Part shown: one piece after another, positions 8,483 through 16,885 of the stretch
Layout of the letters: every line of letters starts with the position of its first letter
Numbering within the stretch: position 1 is the stretch's first letter
Assembly: GCA_964568735.1 (NCBI GenBank)
Contig: CAZMRF010000018.1
Span: 5,144-69,143 of the forward strand
Reading direction: 5' to 3'
Origin: CAZMRF01 sp964568735
Lineage (GTDB): Bacteria > Acidobacteriota > Polarisedimenticolia > JACPZX01
DNA: 64,000 nt
The notes under the pieces: model-generated
Databases searched by the model: none
Seen by the model: only the letters and a program-made list of their open reading frames with translations
What the model was told of the DNA's origin: nothing
Translations under genes and position numbers: made by a program

Positions 8483-9292
8483 GTGGCCGGAGGCATGTCG
8501 AACCCAGGCTCCGAGCGCCGGAGTGCGCGGTGCCTCGCCGCGGCCGCCGCCATCCTCCTCCTGCCGGCGGCCGCTCCCGCCTCCGCCGTCGAGCCGAACA
8601 TCTACCTCCACCCGGCCGTCTGGTTCGCCAACCTCACGGGTGACGGCGAGACGGGCCACGGCGGAGGAATGAGGGAATTCGACGTGGACGAGACGCTCGG
8701 ACTCAACACCGACGAGACGGTCCCCTCCTTTGACGGCTTCGTCCGCTCGGGCAAGAGCCGCTTCATCCTGAGCTGGAACCACGGAGGCTACGACGGGGAC
8801 AACCGCCTCGACGACGATCTCGATTTCAAGGGCACCACCTTCCCCTCCGGCGGCAAGCTCAAGAGCGAAGTGGACTACGACCGCCGGCGCGTTCTCTACG
8901 GGCGCCCCATGGTGGACATGAAGCGCTCGGCGGTGGGCTTCCTCATCGGCATCGAGGCCTACGACATCGATTCCCATCTCATGATGAAGGGCACGGGCCG
9001 GGCCTCCGCAAGCCTCGACTCGAAGATCCCGATCGTCGGCGCCTCCTACACCTTCCACCCGACTCCCGGCGTGCGCCTCTACGCCGAGGCGACGGGCTCC
9101 TCGTGGGAGCGGGGCGGCATCGACTCCAAGCTCCTCGACGCCTACGGCGGTGCCGAGTACACCTTCCTGGCGCAGGCCCTCGCCATTTCGATCGGCTACC
9201 GCTACAGCTTCCTCGACGGCGAGGAGAAAGACTCCGAGAAATTCAATTTCAGGCAGGAGGGCGTCTTCGCGGGGCTGGCCCTCAAGCTCTGA
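8483..9292 (+). CDS. Putative outer-membrane beta-barrel protein
   Basis: The protein has 269 residues from GTG 8483, or 265 from ATG 8495; neither has an ideal Shine-Dalgarno. A signal peptide (CLAAAAAILLLPAAAPASAVEP) is followed by alternating polar/aromatic strands (IYLHPAVWFANLTG, SRFILSWNHGGY, ASYTFHPTPGVRLYAEATG, LAISIGYRYSFLDGE). The C-terminus is GVFAGLALKL, a terminal-strand pattern of outer-membrane barrels. No precise family is recognised. It appears co-transcribed with the SAP-like gene. Confidence 0.75.
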   Translation: MAGGMSNPGSERRSARCLAAAAAILLLPAAAPASAVEPNIYLHPAVWFANLTGDGETGHGGGMREFDVDETLGLNTDETVPSFDGFVRSGKSRFILSWNHGGYDGDNRLDDDLDFKGTTFPSGGKLKSEVDYDRRRVLYGRPMVDMKRSAVGFLIGIEAYDIDSHLMMKGTGRASASLDSKIPIVGASYTFHPTPGVRLYAEATGSSWERGGIDSKLLDAYGGAEYTFLAQALAISIGYRYSFLDGEEKDSEKFNFRQEGVFAGLALKL

Positions 9293-9296
9293 ACGC

Positions 9297-9327
9297 CAGA
9301 ATCCCTGGTGCATCGAGCACCGCGCGC
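9297..9327. repeat. 31-bp dispersed repeat between convergent genes, copy 1
   Basis: Identical to 35850-35880 except for one base. It contains the hairpin GGTGC-ATCGA-GCACC (9307-9321) and sits a few bases after the stop of the barrel gene, just before the dnaE2 stop. It may act as a bidirectional terminator or a REP-like element. Confidence 0.7.
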
Positions 9328-9330
9328 CGC

Positions 9331-12300
9331 TCAGCGGCCCAGGAACCGCAGCTCCGAGACGGTCAGCGAGACCGAGCCGAAGTCCTCCTCCACTTTTCCC
9401 TTCAGGACGTAGGGGCGGGTGTACGAGAGCATGTGGCAGAACTTCCCGTAGGCCTCGGGAAAGAAGGTCGTCTCGTAGAGCGCCGTGGTGTCCTCGAAGG
9501 AGACGAACTCCATGGGCTCCCCCTTCCGCGTGTCCACCACCTTGCCGGTGACCAGCCAGCCCACGGCCGTCACCTTCCGCCCCGCGTGGCTCCTGAGATC
9601 CTTCCCCGCCACCACGCCCGGGATCCGGCCGATCGCCTCCCTGTAGAGCGTGAGGGGATGGCGGCTGATCAGGAAGCCCAGCGTCGCGATCTCGTCCGAG
9701 AGGATCTTGCGGGGGTCGTAGTCGCCGATGCCGCCCGGCGCCGGAGGCACCGCCTCGGCGAGCGTCTCCGCGAAGAGAGGGGCTCCGTGCCGCTTCGAGA
9801 TCTGCGCGTTGCTCGCGGCCGCGGCCCTCACGGCGAGGAGCCTCCCCGCTCCGGCAGCCGGCCCCCTCCTGCGCCCGGCCCCTCCGGGGCGCAGCTCTCC
9901 CGCGCGGGGGGATCCCGCGGCTTCCGGCAGGCGGCCGCCGTTCCAGAGGGCCCACCGCCACATCAATTCGGGCCGGCTCCGCCCTCCCGCGATGGAGTCG
10001 AAGGCCCCCGCCAGGATCAGCAGCCTCGCGTCGGCCGGATCGATCTCCGCGCGGGCGAGGAAGTCCTCGAGCGACCGGTAGGGTCCCTCCCTCCTGCCCT
10101 CCAGCACCGCCTCGCGCGAGGCCTCCTTCATCTTCTGGATCTGCATGAGCCCCACCCGGACCGAGCCGTTGCAGCCGGTGTAGGGGATCCCGCTGGCGTT
10201 GACGTCCGGCGGGAGGATCGTGAGCCCCATCCTGCGGCTCTCGGAGATGTAGGCGAAGGTGGAGTAGTAGCCGCCCTGGTTCGAGATGACCGCGGCCATG
10301 AACTCCGCCGGGTAGTGGGCCCTGAGGTAGGCCGACTTGAAGGAGACCAGGGCATAGGAGGCGGAGTGGGGCTTGCAGAAGGAGTAGCCCCCGAACGACA
10401 GGATCATCTCCCAGACGGCCTCCGCCACGCCGCGCTCGAAGCCCCGCGCGGCGGCCCCGGCGTGGAAGCGCTGGCGGTAGTCGGCCAGCCTCTTCTCCTT
10501 GTGCTTCTTCGAGAGGACCTTGCGCAGGTCGTCGGCCGAGGCCGCGTCGAAGCCGGCCATGGCGATGGCCACCTTGGCCACGTCCTCCTGGTAGACCATG
10601 ATCCCGAAGGTCTCGGGCATCAGGTCGTCCAGGAGCGGGTGGATCGAGCGGTAGGCCTCCCCGCGCAGCCGCCTCACGTACTCGCGGATGTAGGCGTTGG
10701 CCGCGGGGCGGATGATGCTGGAGTGGACGACCAGCCGCTCGAAGTCCCCCGTGAGCGTTTTTTCCTGGAGCTGCCTCATGGCCGGCGACTCGACGTAGAA
10801 GACGCCCACCGTGTCGCCCCGGCGAATCAGCTCCCGCGCCCGGAGATCCTCCAGAGGGTTGAACCGGTCGTAGGCGATGGCGACGCCGTGGTGCTCCTCA
10901 ACCGAAGCCAGCGTGTCGCGGATCACGGCCAGGGAGCGGTTGCCCAGCAGATCGATCTTGACCAGCCCGGCGTCCTCGGTCTGGTCCTTCTCCCAGTGGA
11001 TCACGTTGACGCCCTTGGCCGAGGGCTGGATGGGAACGTGGTTCCAGATCGCGTCCGGGACGATCACGACCCCGCCGCAGTGGACCGACAGGTGCCTGGG
11101 GCGGCCCTCCAGCCGGGAGGCCCAGCGAAGGATGTCGGGCCAGGGGCGCTCCAGCCGGACGTCCTTGAAGAGGGGGTGGAGGCGGATCATCTCTTCCGCC
11201 GATCCGGCGGCCCAGAAGCGGCCGAGCCGCTTCGTGACGGCGGCGATCTCGTCCTCGGGCAGCCCGTAGACCTTGGCCACCTCCCTCACCGAGGCGCGGC
11301 CGCGGAAGCACAGGTGGTTGCAGACCATGGCGGCCCGCTCCTCCCCGTAGACGGAGAGCACGTGCGCGATGACGTCGTCGCGCTCGTCCCAGGCGAAGTC
11401 CACGTCGATGTCGGGAGGATCGACGCGCCCCATGTTCAGGAAGCGATCGAAGTACAGGTCGTAGCGCACCGGATCCACGTGGGTGATCCCCAGCGCATAG
11501 GAGACCAGGCTGGCCGCCGCCGAGCCCCGGCCACAGGTTCTGGGTGAGCGCGTCACGATGTCGGCCACGACCAGGAAGTACTCGGCGAAGCCCTTCGCGC
11601 GGATGATCCCGAGCTCGCGGTCCAGCCTCTCCTGGACGGGCCGCGTGATCGCCCCGTAGCGCCGGATCGATCCCTCGTACGATCGCTTCTTCAAGATCTC
11701 GAAGGCCTCTTCCCGGGAGACATCCCCCTCGGCAAGCCGGTAGGACGGGAAGACGACGGGGCCCCACGGGGCCTCGCTCATCACGCAGTCGGCGGCCACG
11801 CGGGAGGCGGCCTCCACGGCGCCGCCCAGGTCGGGGAGGTGGGCGCGCAGTGTCGCCTCGTCCATGAGCCAGGAGCTTTCCGGGAGGCACTCCCGCGCGG
11901 AGAGCCGGCTGCCCTTCGTGTTGGCGTCGATGGCCCTCAGGAGCCTGTGCTGCACGTGGCCTTCCGGATCGACGAAGAAGGAGTCGGGCGCGGCGACCAG
12001 GAGCGTGCCCGAACGGTGCGCCCACTCCGCCGCCCGCTGGTGCGATCCACCGGGAGCGATCAGGAGCGCCAGGCGATCTCCCCCCGATCCCCGGCGGAGG
12101 CTCTCCGCGAGAGCGAGCCCCGCTTCCTCCCCCGCTCCCCCGCAGGGGATCAGGACCCAGAGCCCCTCGCGATCCTCGAGGAGCGCGTCGCGCAGTGAGA
12201 AGGCAACGGGCAGCGTGACGGATCCCACCATCCGCCCCCCTCCGGGCCAGGAGCGGGCCCCGTTGCCGCCTCCTTTCTCCTCCAGCAGCCCCGCGCCAAC

Positions 12301-12834
12301 GCCTGTATTCCCTCGGCCGCGCGCGGCAGCAGTTCCGCGCACGCCTCCCGGGACGGCTCCCCGAGACACCCGCTCCCGCGCCTTTGCCTCCGCCGCCTTC
12401 GCCACGCCGGGCACGCCTCGGCACAGGTGGTACTCCGAGATGATCCGGCAGAGGCGCCGGTAGCCCTTCGCGCTTGCCGCCAGGAGGATCGCGCGCTCGG
12501 CCCAGGGCGCACCGTTGTGTTCCTCCCGGGAGCCGCCGGCGCGGACTCGTGCGGGCTCCGTCGCCGATCCGGGCGCCACACCCCTCTCCACCCACAGGTC
12601 GGCGCCGATGATCGGGGTCAGGCCGTGATCGAGCGCCACCTCCCGGAAGTGGACGGCGATGTAGAGGGCGTTCACGTCGGTGAGGGCGATGGCGCCGGCG
12701 CCGCGTGCCGCCGCCGCGGCGCAGATCGCCTCCACCGGATCCACGCCTCGCATCAGGGAGTAGTCCGAGTGGACGGCCAGGAGGGCGTACTCGCCTCCGC
12801 CCCTCCGTCCGGGATCGGCCGCCATCACAACCAT
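9331..12834 (-). CDS. dnaE2: Error-prone DNA polymerase III alpha subunit (DnaE2-type)
   Basis: This 1167-residue C-family polymerase has a PHP-like N-terminus (LLAVHSDYSLMRGV, IALTDVNALY), a catalytic palm with PPDIDVDFAWDERDD and VKIDLLGNRSLAV, a thumb/fingers region (FGGYSFCKPHSASYALVSF), and a C-terminal OB fold (KVTAVGWLVTGKVVDTRKGE, VSFEDTTALYETTFFPEAY). An Arg/Gly/Ala-rich low-complexity stretch interrupts the region before the OB fold, and another lies in the N-terminal third. Its start overlaps the end of imuB by 10 bases, the usual arrangement for translesion-synthesis cassettes, which argues for DnaE2 over the replicative DnaE1. Confidence 0.88.
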   Translation of the reverse strand: MVVMAADPGRRGGGEYALLAVHSDYSLMRGVDPVEAICAAAAARGAGAIALTDVNALYIAVHFREVALDHGLTPIIGADLWVERGVAPGSATEPARVRAGGSREEHNGAPWAERAILLAASAKGYRRLCRIISEYHLCRGVPGVAKAAEAKARERVSRGAVPGGVRGTAAARGRGNTGVGAGLLEEKGGGNGARSWPGGGRMVGSVTLPVAFSLRDALLEDREGLWVLIPCGGAGEEAGLALAESLRRGSGGDRLALLIAPGGSHQRAAEWAHRSGTLLVAAPDSFFVDPEGHVQHRLLRAIDANTKGSRLSARECLPESSWLMDEATLRAHLPDLGGAVEAASRVAADCVMSEAPWGPVVFPSYRLAEGDVSREEAFEILKKRSYEGSIRRYGAITRPVQERLDRELGIIRAKGFAEYFLVVADIVTRSPRTCGRGSAAASLVSYALGITHVDPVRYDLYFDRFLNMGRVDPPDIDVDFAWDERDDVIAHVLSVYGEERAAMVCNHLCFRGRASVREVAKVYGLPEDEIAAVTKRLGRFWAAGSAEEMIRLHPLFKDVRLERPWPDILRWASRLEGRPRHLSVHCGGVVIVPDAIWNHVPIQPSAKGVNVIHWEKDQTEDAGLVKIDLLGNRSLAVIRDTLASVEEHHGVAIAYDRFNPLEDLRARELIRRGDTVGVFYVESPAMRQLQEKTLTGDFERLVVHSSIIRPAANAYIREYVRRLRGEAYRSIHPLLDDLMPETFGIMVYQEDVAKVAIAMAGFDAASADDLRKVLSKKHKEKRLADYRQRFHAGAAARGFERGVAEAVWEMILSFGGYSFCKPHSASYALVSFKSAYLRAHYPAEFMAAVISNQGGYYSTFAYISESRRMGLTILPPDVNASGIPYTGCNGSVRVGLMQIQKMKEASREAVLEGRREGPYRSLEDFLARAEIDPADARLLILAGAFDSIAGGRSRPELMWRWALWNGGRLPEAAGSPRAGELRPGGAGRRRGPAAGAGRLLAVRAAAASNAQISKRHGAPLFAETLAEAVPPAPGGIGDYDPRKILSDEIATLGFLISRHPLTLYREAIGRIPGVVAGKDLRSHAGRKVTAVGWLVTGKVVDTRKGEPMEFVSFEDTTALYETTFFPEAYGKFCHMLSYTRPYVLKGKVEEDFGSVSLTVSELRFLGR

Positions 12835-14120
12835 GGAGGGGCTGCCTGCGGCGTCGCGGGCTGCGGCGAGGAAGAGGCCGTGGCGCGGAGTGATGCCATG
12901 CGCCCGGAGAAGATCGCGCCGGCGCCGAACCGGCTTCGCAACCGATCGAGCGCGGCCAGCAACGAAGGCTCGCGGCCGGGCCCGGGAGCGAGGGCGTTGC
13001 CCGCGGGAGATCCGCCGGTGTCACTCCGATCGGCGTTCTTCGAGCTTTCGAGGCTCTCCGGAAAGAGCGGGAGCTGCGCCGGGGCGGAGCCGAGCCGCGT
13101 CAGCTTCAGCGTCATGGAGCGGACGCGGCCGCGGCGGGCCACCACGCTCTCGAAGAGCGGGCGCAGGCGGCTGAAGAGCGAGAGATCTCCGTCGAGAGGC
13201 GGGTGCAGCCGCAGCCGGCGCGACGCGGCGAATCCGTCGCTGTAGCGGATGGAGAAGATCGCCTCGCCGGCCGGACTCTTCATCCGTCTCAGCCTCCGGC
13301 ACGCCTTCTCCACCAGCCCGTAGAGGGCCGCGAGCAGGACCTCATCGTCGTTCGTGTCCTCCGGCAGCGCCGGCGTCGTCTCCTCCACGCAGGGCGCGCG
13401 CTCCGGAGGGCGCACCGGAGCATCGTCCACGCCGAGGGCCTGGCGGTGCAGGACGATCCCCGCCGGACCGAAGGCCACCACCAGCAGCGGGACGGGCAGA
13501 AGCGCCAGCTGCCCCGCGCGGACAATGTTGAGATCTGTGAGGAGCTTCCCCTCCACGCGGGGATTGACGGCCGGCAGGTTCCCCACGGCCACCGGCCTGA
13601 GGAAGGACTCCTCCCCGCCGGGCGGCACGTCGCAGAGGCCCACGGGGCGGAGGATCCGCGCGGCCACGCCGCTCACCAGCTTGTTGACGGCCACGCCGGC
13701 GTTCGCTGGAAGCCTCAGGCTCCCGCCGACCTCCTTCTGGATCCGGGCGGCCACGTCCACGGCCGCGCCGAAGAGGCGATGGGTTCCGGTCAGGTCGGCG
13801 AAGAAGCACCCCCCCGGGACCGGCTCCACGGCCGGCGTGAAGCGGCCCAGCACCTGCGCGACGGCCTCCGAGGCCCGCGCGTACAGATCGGGATCCGGGG
13901 GAAGAACCCGTGCGCCGTGGCAGCGCCGGAGCGCCTCCGGCAGGGCCAGCCCCCTCCAGACGCCGTCGCTCCGGGCCTCCTCCGAGACCGCCAGCACCAC
14001 GGAGCGGGGCCCCAGCCCCGAGGCCACCAGGAGGGGCTTTCCCCGGAGAGAGGCATCCCGCGCCCGCTCCGCGGCCACGGCGAAGGAGACGATCCGGAAA
14101 TGGAGGATCCGCCGGGTCAC
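12825..14120 (-). CDS. imuB: ImuB-like Y-family polymerase homologue, probably non-catalytic
   Basis: I choose GTG 14120 (431 residues), because a promoter at 14162-14190 places the longer ATG 14180 upstream of the transcription start. The protein follows the Y-family plan (LLVASGLGPRSVVLAVSEEARSDGV, ALPEALRRCHGARVLPPD, FADLTGTHRLFG, ANAGVAVNKLVSGVAARI). The catalytic acidic positions are replaced: the usual DMDAFF reads FRIVSF, and the SIDE motif reads PGGCFF. Residues 349-353 (QLPLF) match a beta-clamp-binding motif. This fits ImuB, which tethers DnaE2 to the clamp. No imuA is seen here. Confidence 0.85.
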   Translation of the reverse strand: MTRRILHFRIVSFAVAAERARDASLRGKPLLVASGLGPRSVVLAVSEEARSDGVWRGLALPEALRRCHGARVLPPDPDLYARASEAVAQVLGRFTPAVEPVPGGCFFADLTGTHRLFGAAVDVAARIQKEVGGSLRLPANAGVAVNKLVSGVAARILRPVGLCDVPPGGEESFLRPVAVGNLPAVNPRVEGKLLTDLNIVRAGQLALLPVPLLVVAFGPAGIVLHRQALGVDDAPVRPPERAPCVEETTPALPEDTNDDEVLLAALYGLVEKACRRLRRMKSPAGEAIFSIRYSDGFAASRRLRLHPPLDGDLSLFSRLRPLFESVVARRGRVRSMTLKLTRLGSAPAQLPLFPESLESSKNADRSDTGGSPAGNALAPGPGREPSLLAALDRLRSRFGAGAIFSGRMASLRATASSSPQPATPQAAPPWL

Positions 14121-14161
14121 GGCACCTGCCTGACAATGAAATGCGGGGAGTGAACGGTGCA

Positions 14162-14190
14162 AGGCTAAGCGAAAATACAACGAAAGTCAA
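14162..14190 (-). promoter_or_regulatory. Predicted imuB-dnaE2 promoter with internal direct repeat
   Basis: Read on the minus strand, a -35 TTGACT (14185-14190) is followed by a 17-nt spacer and a -10 TAGCCT (14162-14167). The spacer carries TTTCG twice with a period of 11 bp (14181-14185 and 14170-14174 as CGAAA on the plus strand). This spacing resembles LexA direct-repeat operators of some phyla. The patch is conspicuously AT-rich for this genome. Confidence 0.6.
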
Positions 14191-14283
14191 CCCGGGACCC
14201 GGGTCACCGGACCGCGGAGTCATGGAGGGCCGTCGGCGGGCGCAAGGCAGACCACAGACCGGAGAGGCTGCCTGATCCCGCGG

Positions 14284-14377
14284 CGTACTGAATTCGCGGC
14301 CGCGGGGAAGGGTGGCGCCCGCCCCCGGATGGAGGCGCACAATCTGCGCGCCACGGTGCGCGACGTACTAAATTCGC
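14284..14377. repeat. Pair of 14-bp direct repeats upstream of the DUF3604-like gene
   Basis: CGTACTGAATTCGC at 14284-14297 and CGTACTAAATTCGC at 14364-14377 differ by one base and lie exactly 80 bp apart. They are in the 203-bp gap between divergent imuB and the gene at 14384. They could be binding sites for a regulator of that gene; function unknown. Confidence 0.55.
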
Positions 14378-14383
14378 CGGACC

Positions 14384-16864
14384 ATGCGGAGGGATCGCGG
14401 GTACGGACCGGCCGCTGTCCTGGTGGCCCTCACCTGCCTTGCCGCCGCTGAGCCCGGGAGGCCCGGGCCCCCGGACCCGGCCCACCTCGCCACCGAGACG
14501 CTGCCCGCCTACGGGCTCGGCGAGGAGACCATCCCGAACGGCGACTTCGATCCGGTGGCACCTCTCTGGCGCCAGCTCCACCGGGATGAAGGAGAGCAGC
14601 TCGCGGTGGTCCCCGAAGGCTGGAAGGTCGGCCACCTGGGGGGCGAGCGGAGGATGCCGATCCCCGGCGTCGATCCCGAGACGCACGATCGCTGCATGGC
14701 CTTCCTCCACGGCGCGGGACGGATGGATCTGACGTCGCCCCCGCTGTCGCTGGCGGGTCCCGGCGCCTACACGCTCTCGATGAGGATCCGGAGCGTCGTC
14801 GCGCCCGCGCCGGCCGCATTGCGGGCCGTGCTCAGGATCACGATGGAGGAGGAATCCGCTCCTCCGGGCGAGCGCGCCGCCGAACGCTGGTTCCCTGCCG
14901 GACCCGAGGAGCGGCAGTGGCGGCGCTGGTCGGCCCTCGTCGAGGTGCCCCCCGGCGCCGCCGGGGCCGAGCTCCATCTCATCAAGGAAGATACGGCGGC
15001 CGACTTCCTCCTCGATGACGTCAGCCTGCGGAAGATCGAGAGAGTGCCGGAGGAGATCCGCCTCTCGCCGCCGGCGCGGGGAGCCTGGAGCTCTCCCGTC
15101 GTCTATCTCGGAGCGCTCGGGGCGCTGACGCTCGCGGCCGGCCCGGAAGCGGAGATCCAGATCCGCCTGGGGACCGCGGCGGAGCCCGGTGAAGCCTGGA
15201 CAGGCTGGGGCTCGGTGGCCCCGAGTGCGAAGGCCGGCGCGGGTGCCGCGCTGCCGCTCGTGGCGCGCGGCGTCCCCATCTACCTCCAGGCGCGGCTGGA
15301 AGATGGGAGCGCCCCCCGCGCTGCCGGCGACATCATCCTTCGCGCGAAGCCATGGGAAGGAGAGACCCTCTCTCCGGAGGTCAGCGTGGTCGAGATTCCC
15401 CTCCTTCCATCGGGACATGATGGCGGCGGGCGCAGCAGGAAGGACCCGGCGAAGCACGAGGGGGAGGAGGGAGGCGCTCCGGATCGCGACGCGGGGGAGA
15501 AAGACGCACCCGTCGACTCCGTTCGGATCGAGATGGAGGCTGCCGGCGCCGCGAAGCTCGCCCTCGCCTTCTCCCACGTGATGCCGGACTTCTCGCGCTA
15601 CGAGATCCGCTTCTCGGAGGAGGGGCCCTGGAGCGCTTCGCCACCGAGCCTGACCTGGTGGCTCGCCCCGGGAACGAACCAGCTCGAGGTTCGTGCCCGC
15701 AACGCAACGGGCAACCCGGGCCCCGTCTCACGCCTCCGGGCGGAGCGCCGGATGGATCCAGGTGCCAGACGCGAGCCCTACGCCGGCCTCCGCGCGCTCG
15801 GCGGCGATCCCCACGTGCACACGGGGCTCGCGATCTACTCGATCCTCGAGCCCGGAAGCCCCCTGGCCACGGGCGACCCCGCGAAGGTCTTCGAGTCCGC
15901 ACGGGCCAACGGCCTGCAGTGGGCCGCCCTCACCGACTACGCGCAGAGCATCGACGACCCGCGATCTCTCGCCCTGCGGCGCGCCCCGGATCGCCAGCTC
16001 GTCAACCCCGACGGGAGCCGCACGGCGAGCGAGTGGGCGCACGCGAAGGCGGTCGTGGAGGCCGCCGACCGGCCCGGCGAGTTCGCCGCATTCCTCGGCG
16101 TCGAGTACGACGGCGGTGGATTCCGGTCGAAGGGCGGCACCGGCCGGAAGCTCATCCTGCTGCCCGACACGAAGCCGGCCACCTGGTGCTCCTCGTACGT
16201 CCTCAACGTGGGCGACTGCCCGGTGGTGGAGGATGCGTTCAGGTATGCCCGCGACAACGGCGGCGTGATGATCGCCGCCTCCCCATGCGCCGCTACGGGT
16301 GGCGAGGACACCGACTGGTCGCGCCACGACCCCGTCGTCTCCCTGCTCGAGATGCAGGGCGGCCTCTGCGAGCGTGGGCCGGGAGGCTTCGTCGAGGTGA
16401 CTTCACGGCTCGGGTTGCGCGTGGGAGCCGGCGGCGGCAGCAAGAGCCGTTCGGCCGAGGCGGGTCAATACGATCGGACCATCTGCTGGGCCACCGAGAT
16501 CCGGCGCGGCGCGATCCTGGAGGCCATCCGGGAGCGCCGCTGCTACTGGAGCGCCGCGGGGCACCTGGACCTCGCCTTCACACTGAACGGAGCGGCCATG
16601 GGACGGGCGATCGCGCCCGCACCCGTGACCTCATGGTCGGTCGTGGCCAAGAACCGAACGGCTCCCGCCTTCCACACGGTCGAGGTCCTGCGAGATGGAG
16701 AGGTGGTCGCCTCTGGGCCCTGCGCGAGCGGGTCGCGCTGCTTCCTCGAGGGTGGGATCGGCCGGGCGGAGCCGGGAGCCTGGTATGCCGCCATCAACGA
16801 CGAGGAGGGGCAGAGGATCGCGATCACGAGCCCGGTCTTCGTGGCCGTGGAGCCTCCGCGCTGA
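14384..16864 (+). CDS. Secreted DUF3604/PHP-like protein with N-terminal carbohydrate-binding-like domain, degenerate metal site
   Basis: The 826-residue protein has a signal peptide (AAVLVALTCLAAAEP). Residues 45-215 look like a CBM4/9-type jelly roll ending in ADFLLDDVSL. A middle region of beta repeats follows, then a DUF3604/PHP-like domain from about residue 465 (YAGLRALGGDPHVHTGLAIYSILEP). Compared with its paralogue at 18401, only the first HVH is kept: TEHT is TDYA, MAHPC is AASPC, and SDSHH is SKSRS. It therefore probably lacks the metal-dependent activity and may be a binding or structural protein. Neighbours are a PIG-L deacetylase and the intact paralogue. Confidence 0.75.
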   Translation: MRRDRGYGPAAVLVALTCLAAAEPGRPGPPDPAHLATETLPAYGLGEETIPNGDFDPVAPLWRQLHRDEGEQLAVVPEGWKVGHLGGERRMPIPGVDPETHDRCMAFLHGAGRMDLTSPPLSLAGPGAYTLSMRIRSVVAPAPAALRAVLRITMEEESAPPGERAAERWFPAGPEERQWRRWSALVEVPPGAAGAELHLIKEDTAADFLLDDVSLRKIERVPEEIRLSPPARGAWSSPVVYLGALGALTLAAGPEAEIQIRLGTAAEPGEAWTGWGSVAPSAKAGAGAALPLVARGVPIYLQARLEDGSAPRAAGDIILRAKPWEGETLSPEVSVVEIPLLPSGHDGGGRSRKDPAKHEGEEGGAPDRDAGEKDAPVDSVRIEMEAAGAAKLALAFSHVMPDFSRYEIRFSEEGPWSASPPSLTWWLAPGTNQLEVRARNATGNPGPVSRLRAERRMDPGARREPYAGLRALGGDPHVHTGLAIYSILEPGSPLATGDPAKVFESARANGLQWAALTDYAQSIDDPRSLALRRAPDRQLVNPDGSRTASEWAHAKAVVEAADRPGEFAAFLGVEYDGGGFRSKGGTGRKLILLPDTKPATWCSSYVLNVGDCPVVEDAFRYARDNGGVMIAASPCAATGGEDTDWSRHDPVVSLLEMQGGLCERGPGGFVEVTSRLGLRVGAGGGSKSRSAEAGQYDRTICWATEIRRGAILEAIRERRCYWSAAGHLDLAFTLNGAAMGRAIAPAPVTSWSVVAKNRTAPAFHTVEVLRDGEVVASGPCASGSRCFLEGGIGRAEPGAWYAAINDEEGQRIAITSPVFVAVEPPR

Positions 16865-16885
16865 CGGGCGCGCTCCAACGAGAAC

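Noticed and set aside
9331..12834. The polymerase as the main replicative DnaE1.
   Set aside because: It overlaps imuB, follows a putative damage-type promoter and carries low-complexity inserts, which fits the accessory DnaE2 role better.
14120..14180. Upstream ATG 14180 as the imuB start.
   Set aside because: It lies between the predicted -35 and -10 boxes, and the added residues do not resemble the family N-terminus.
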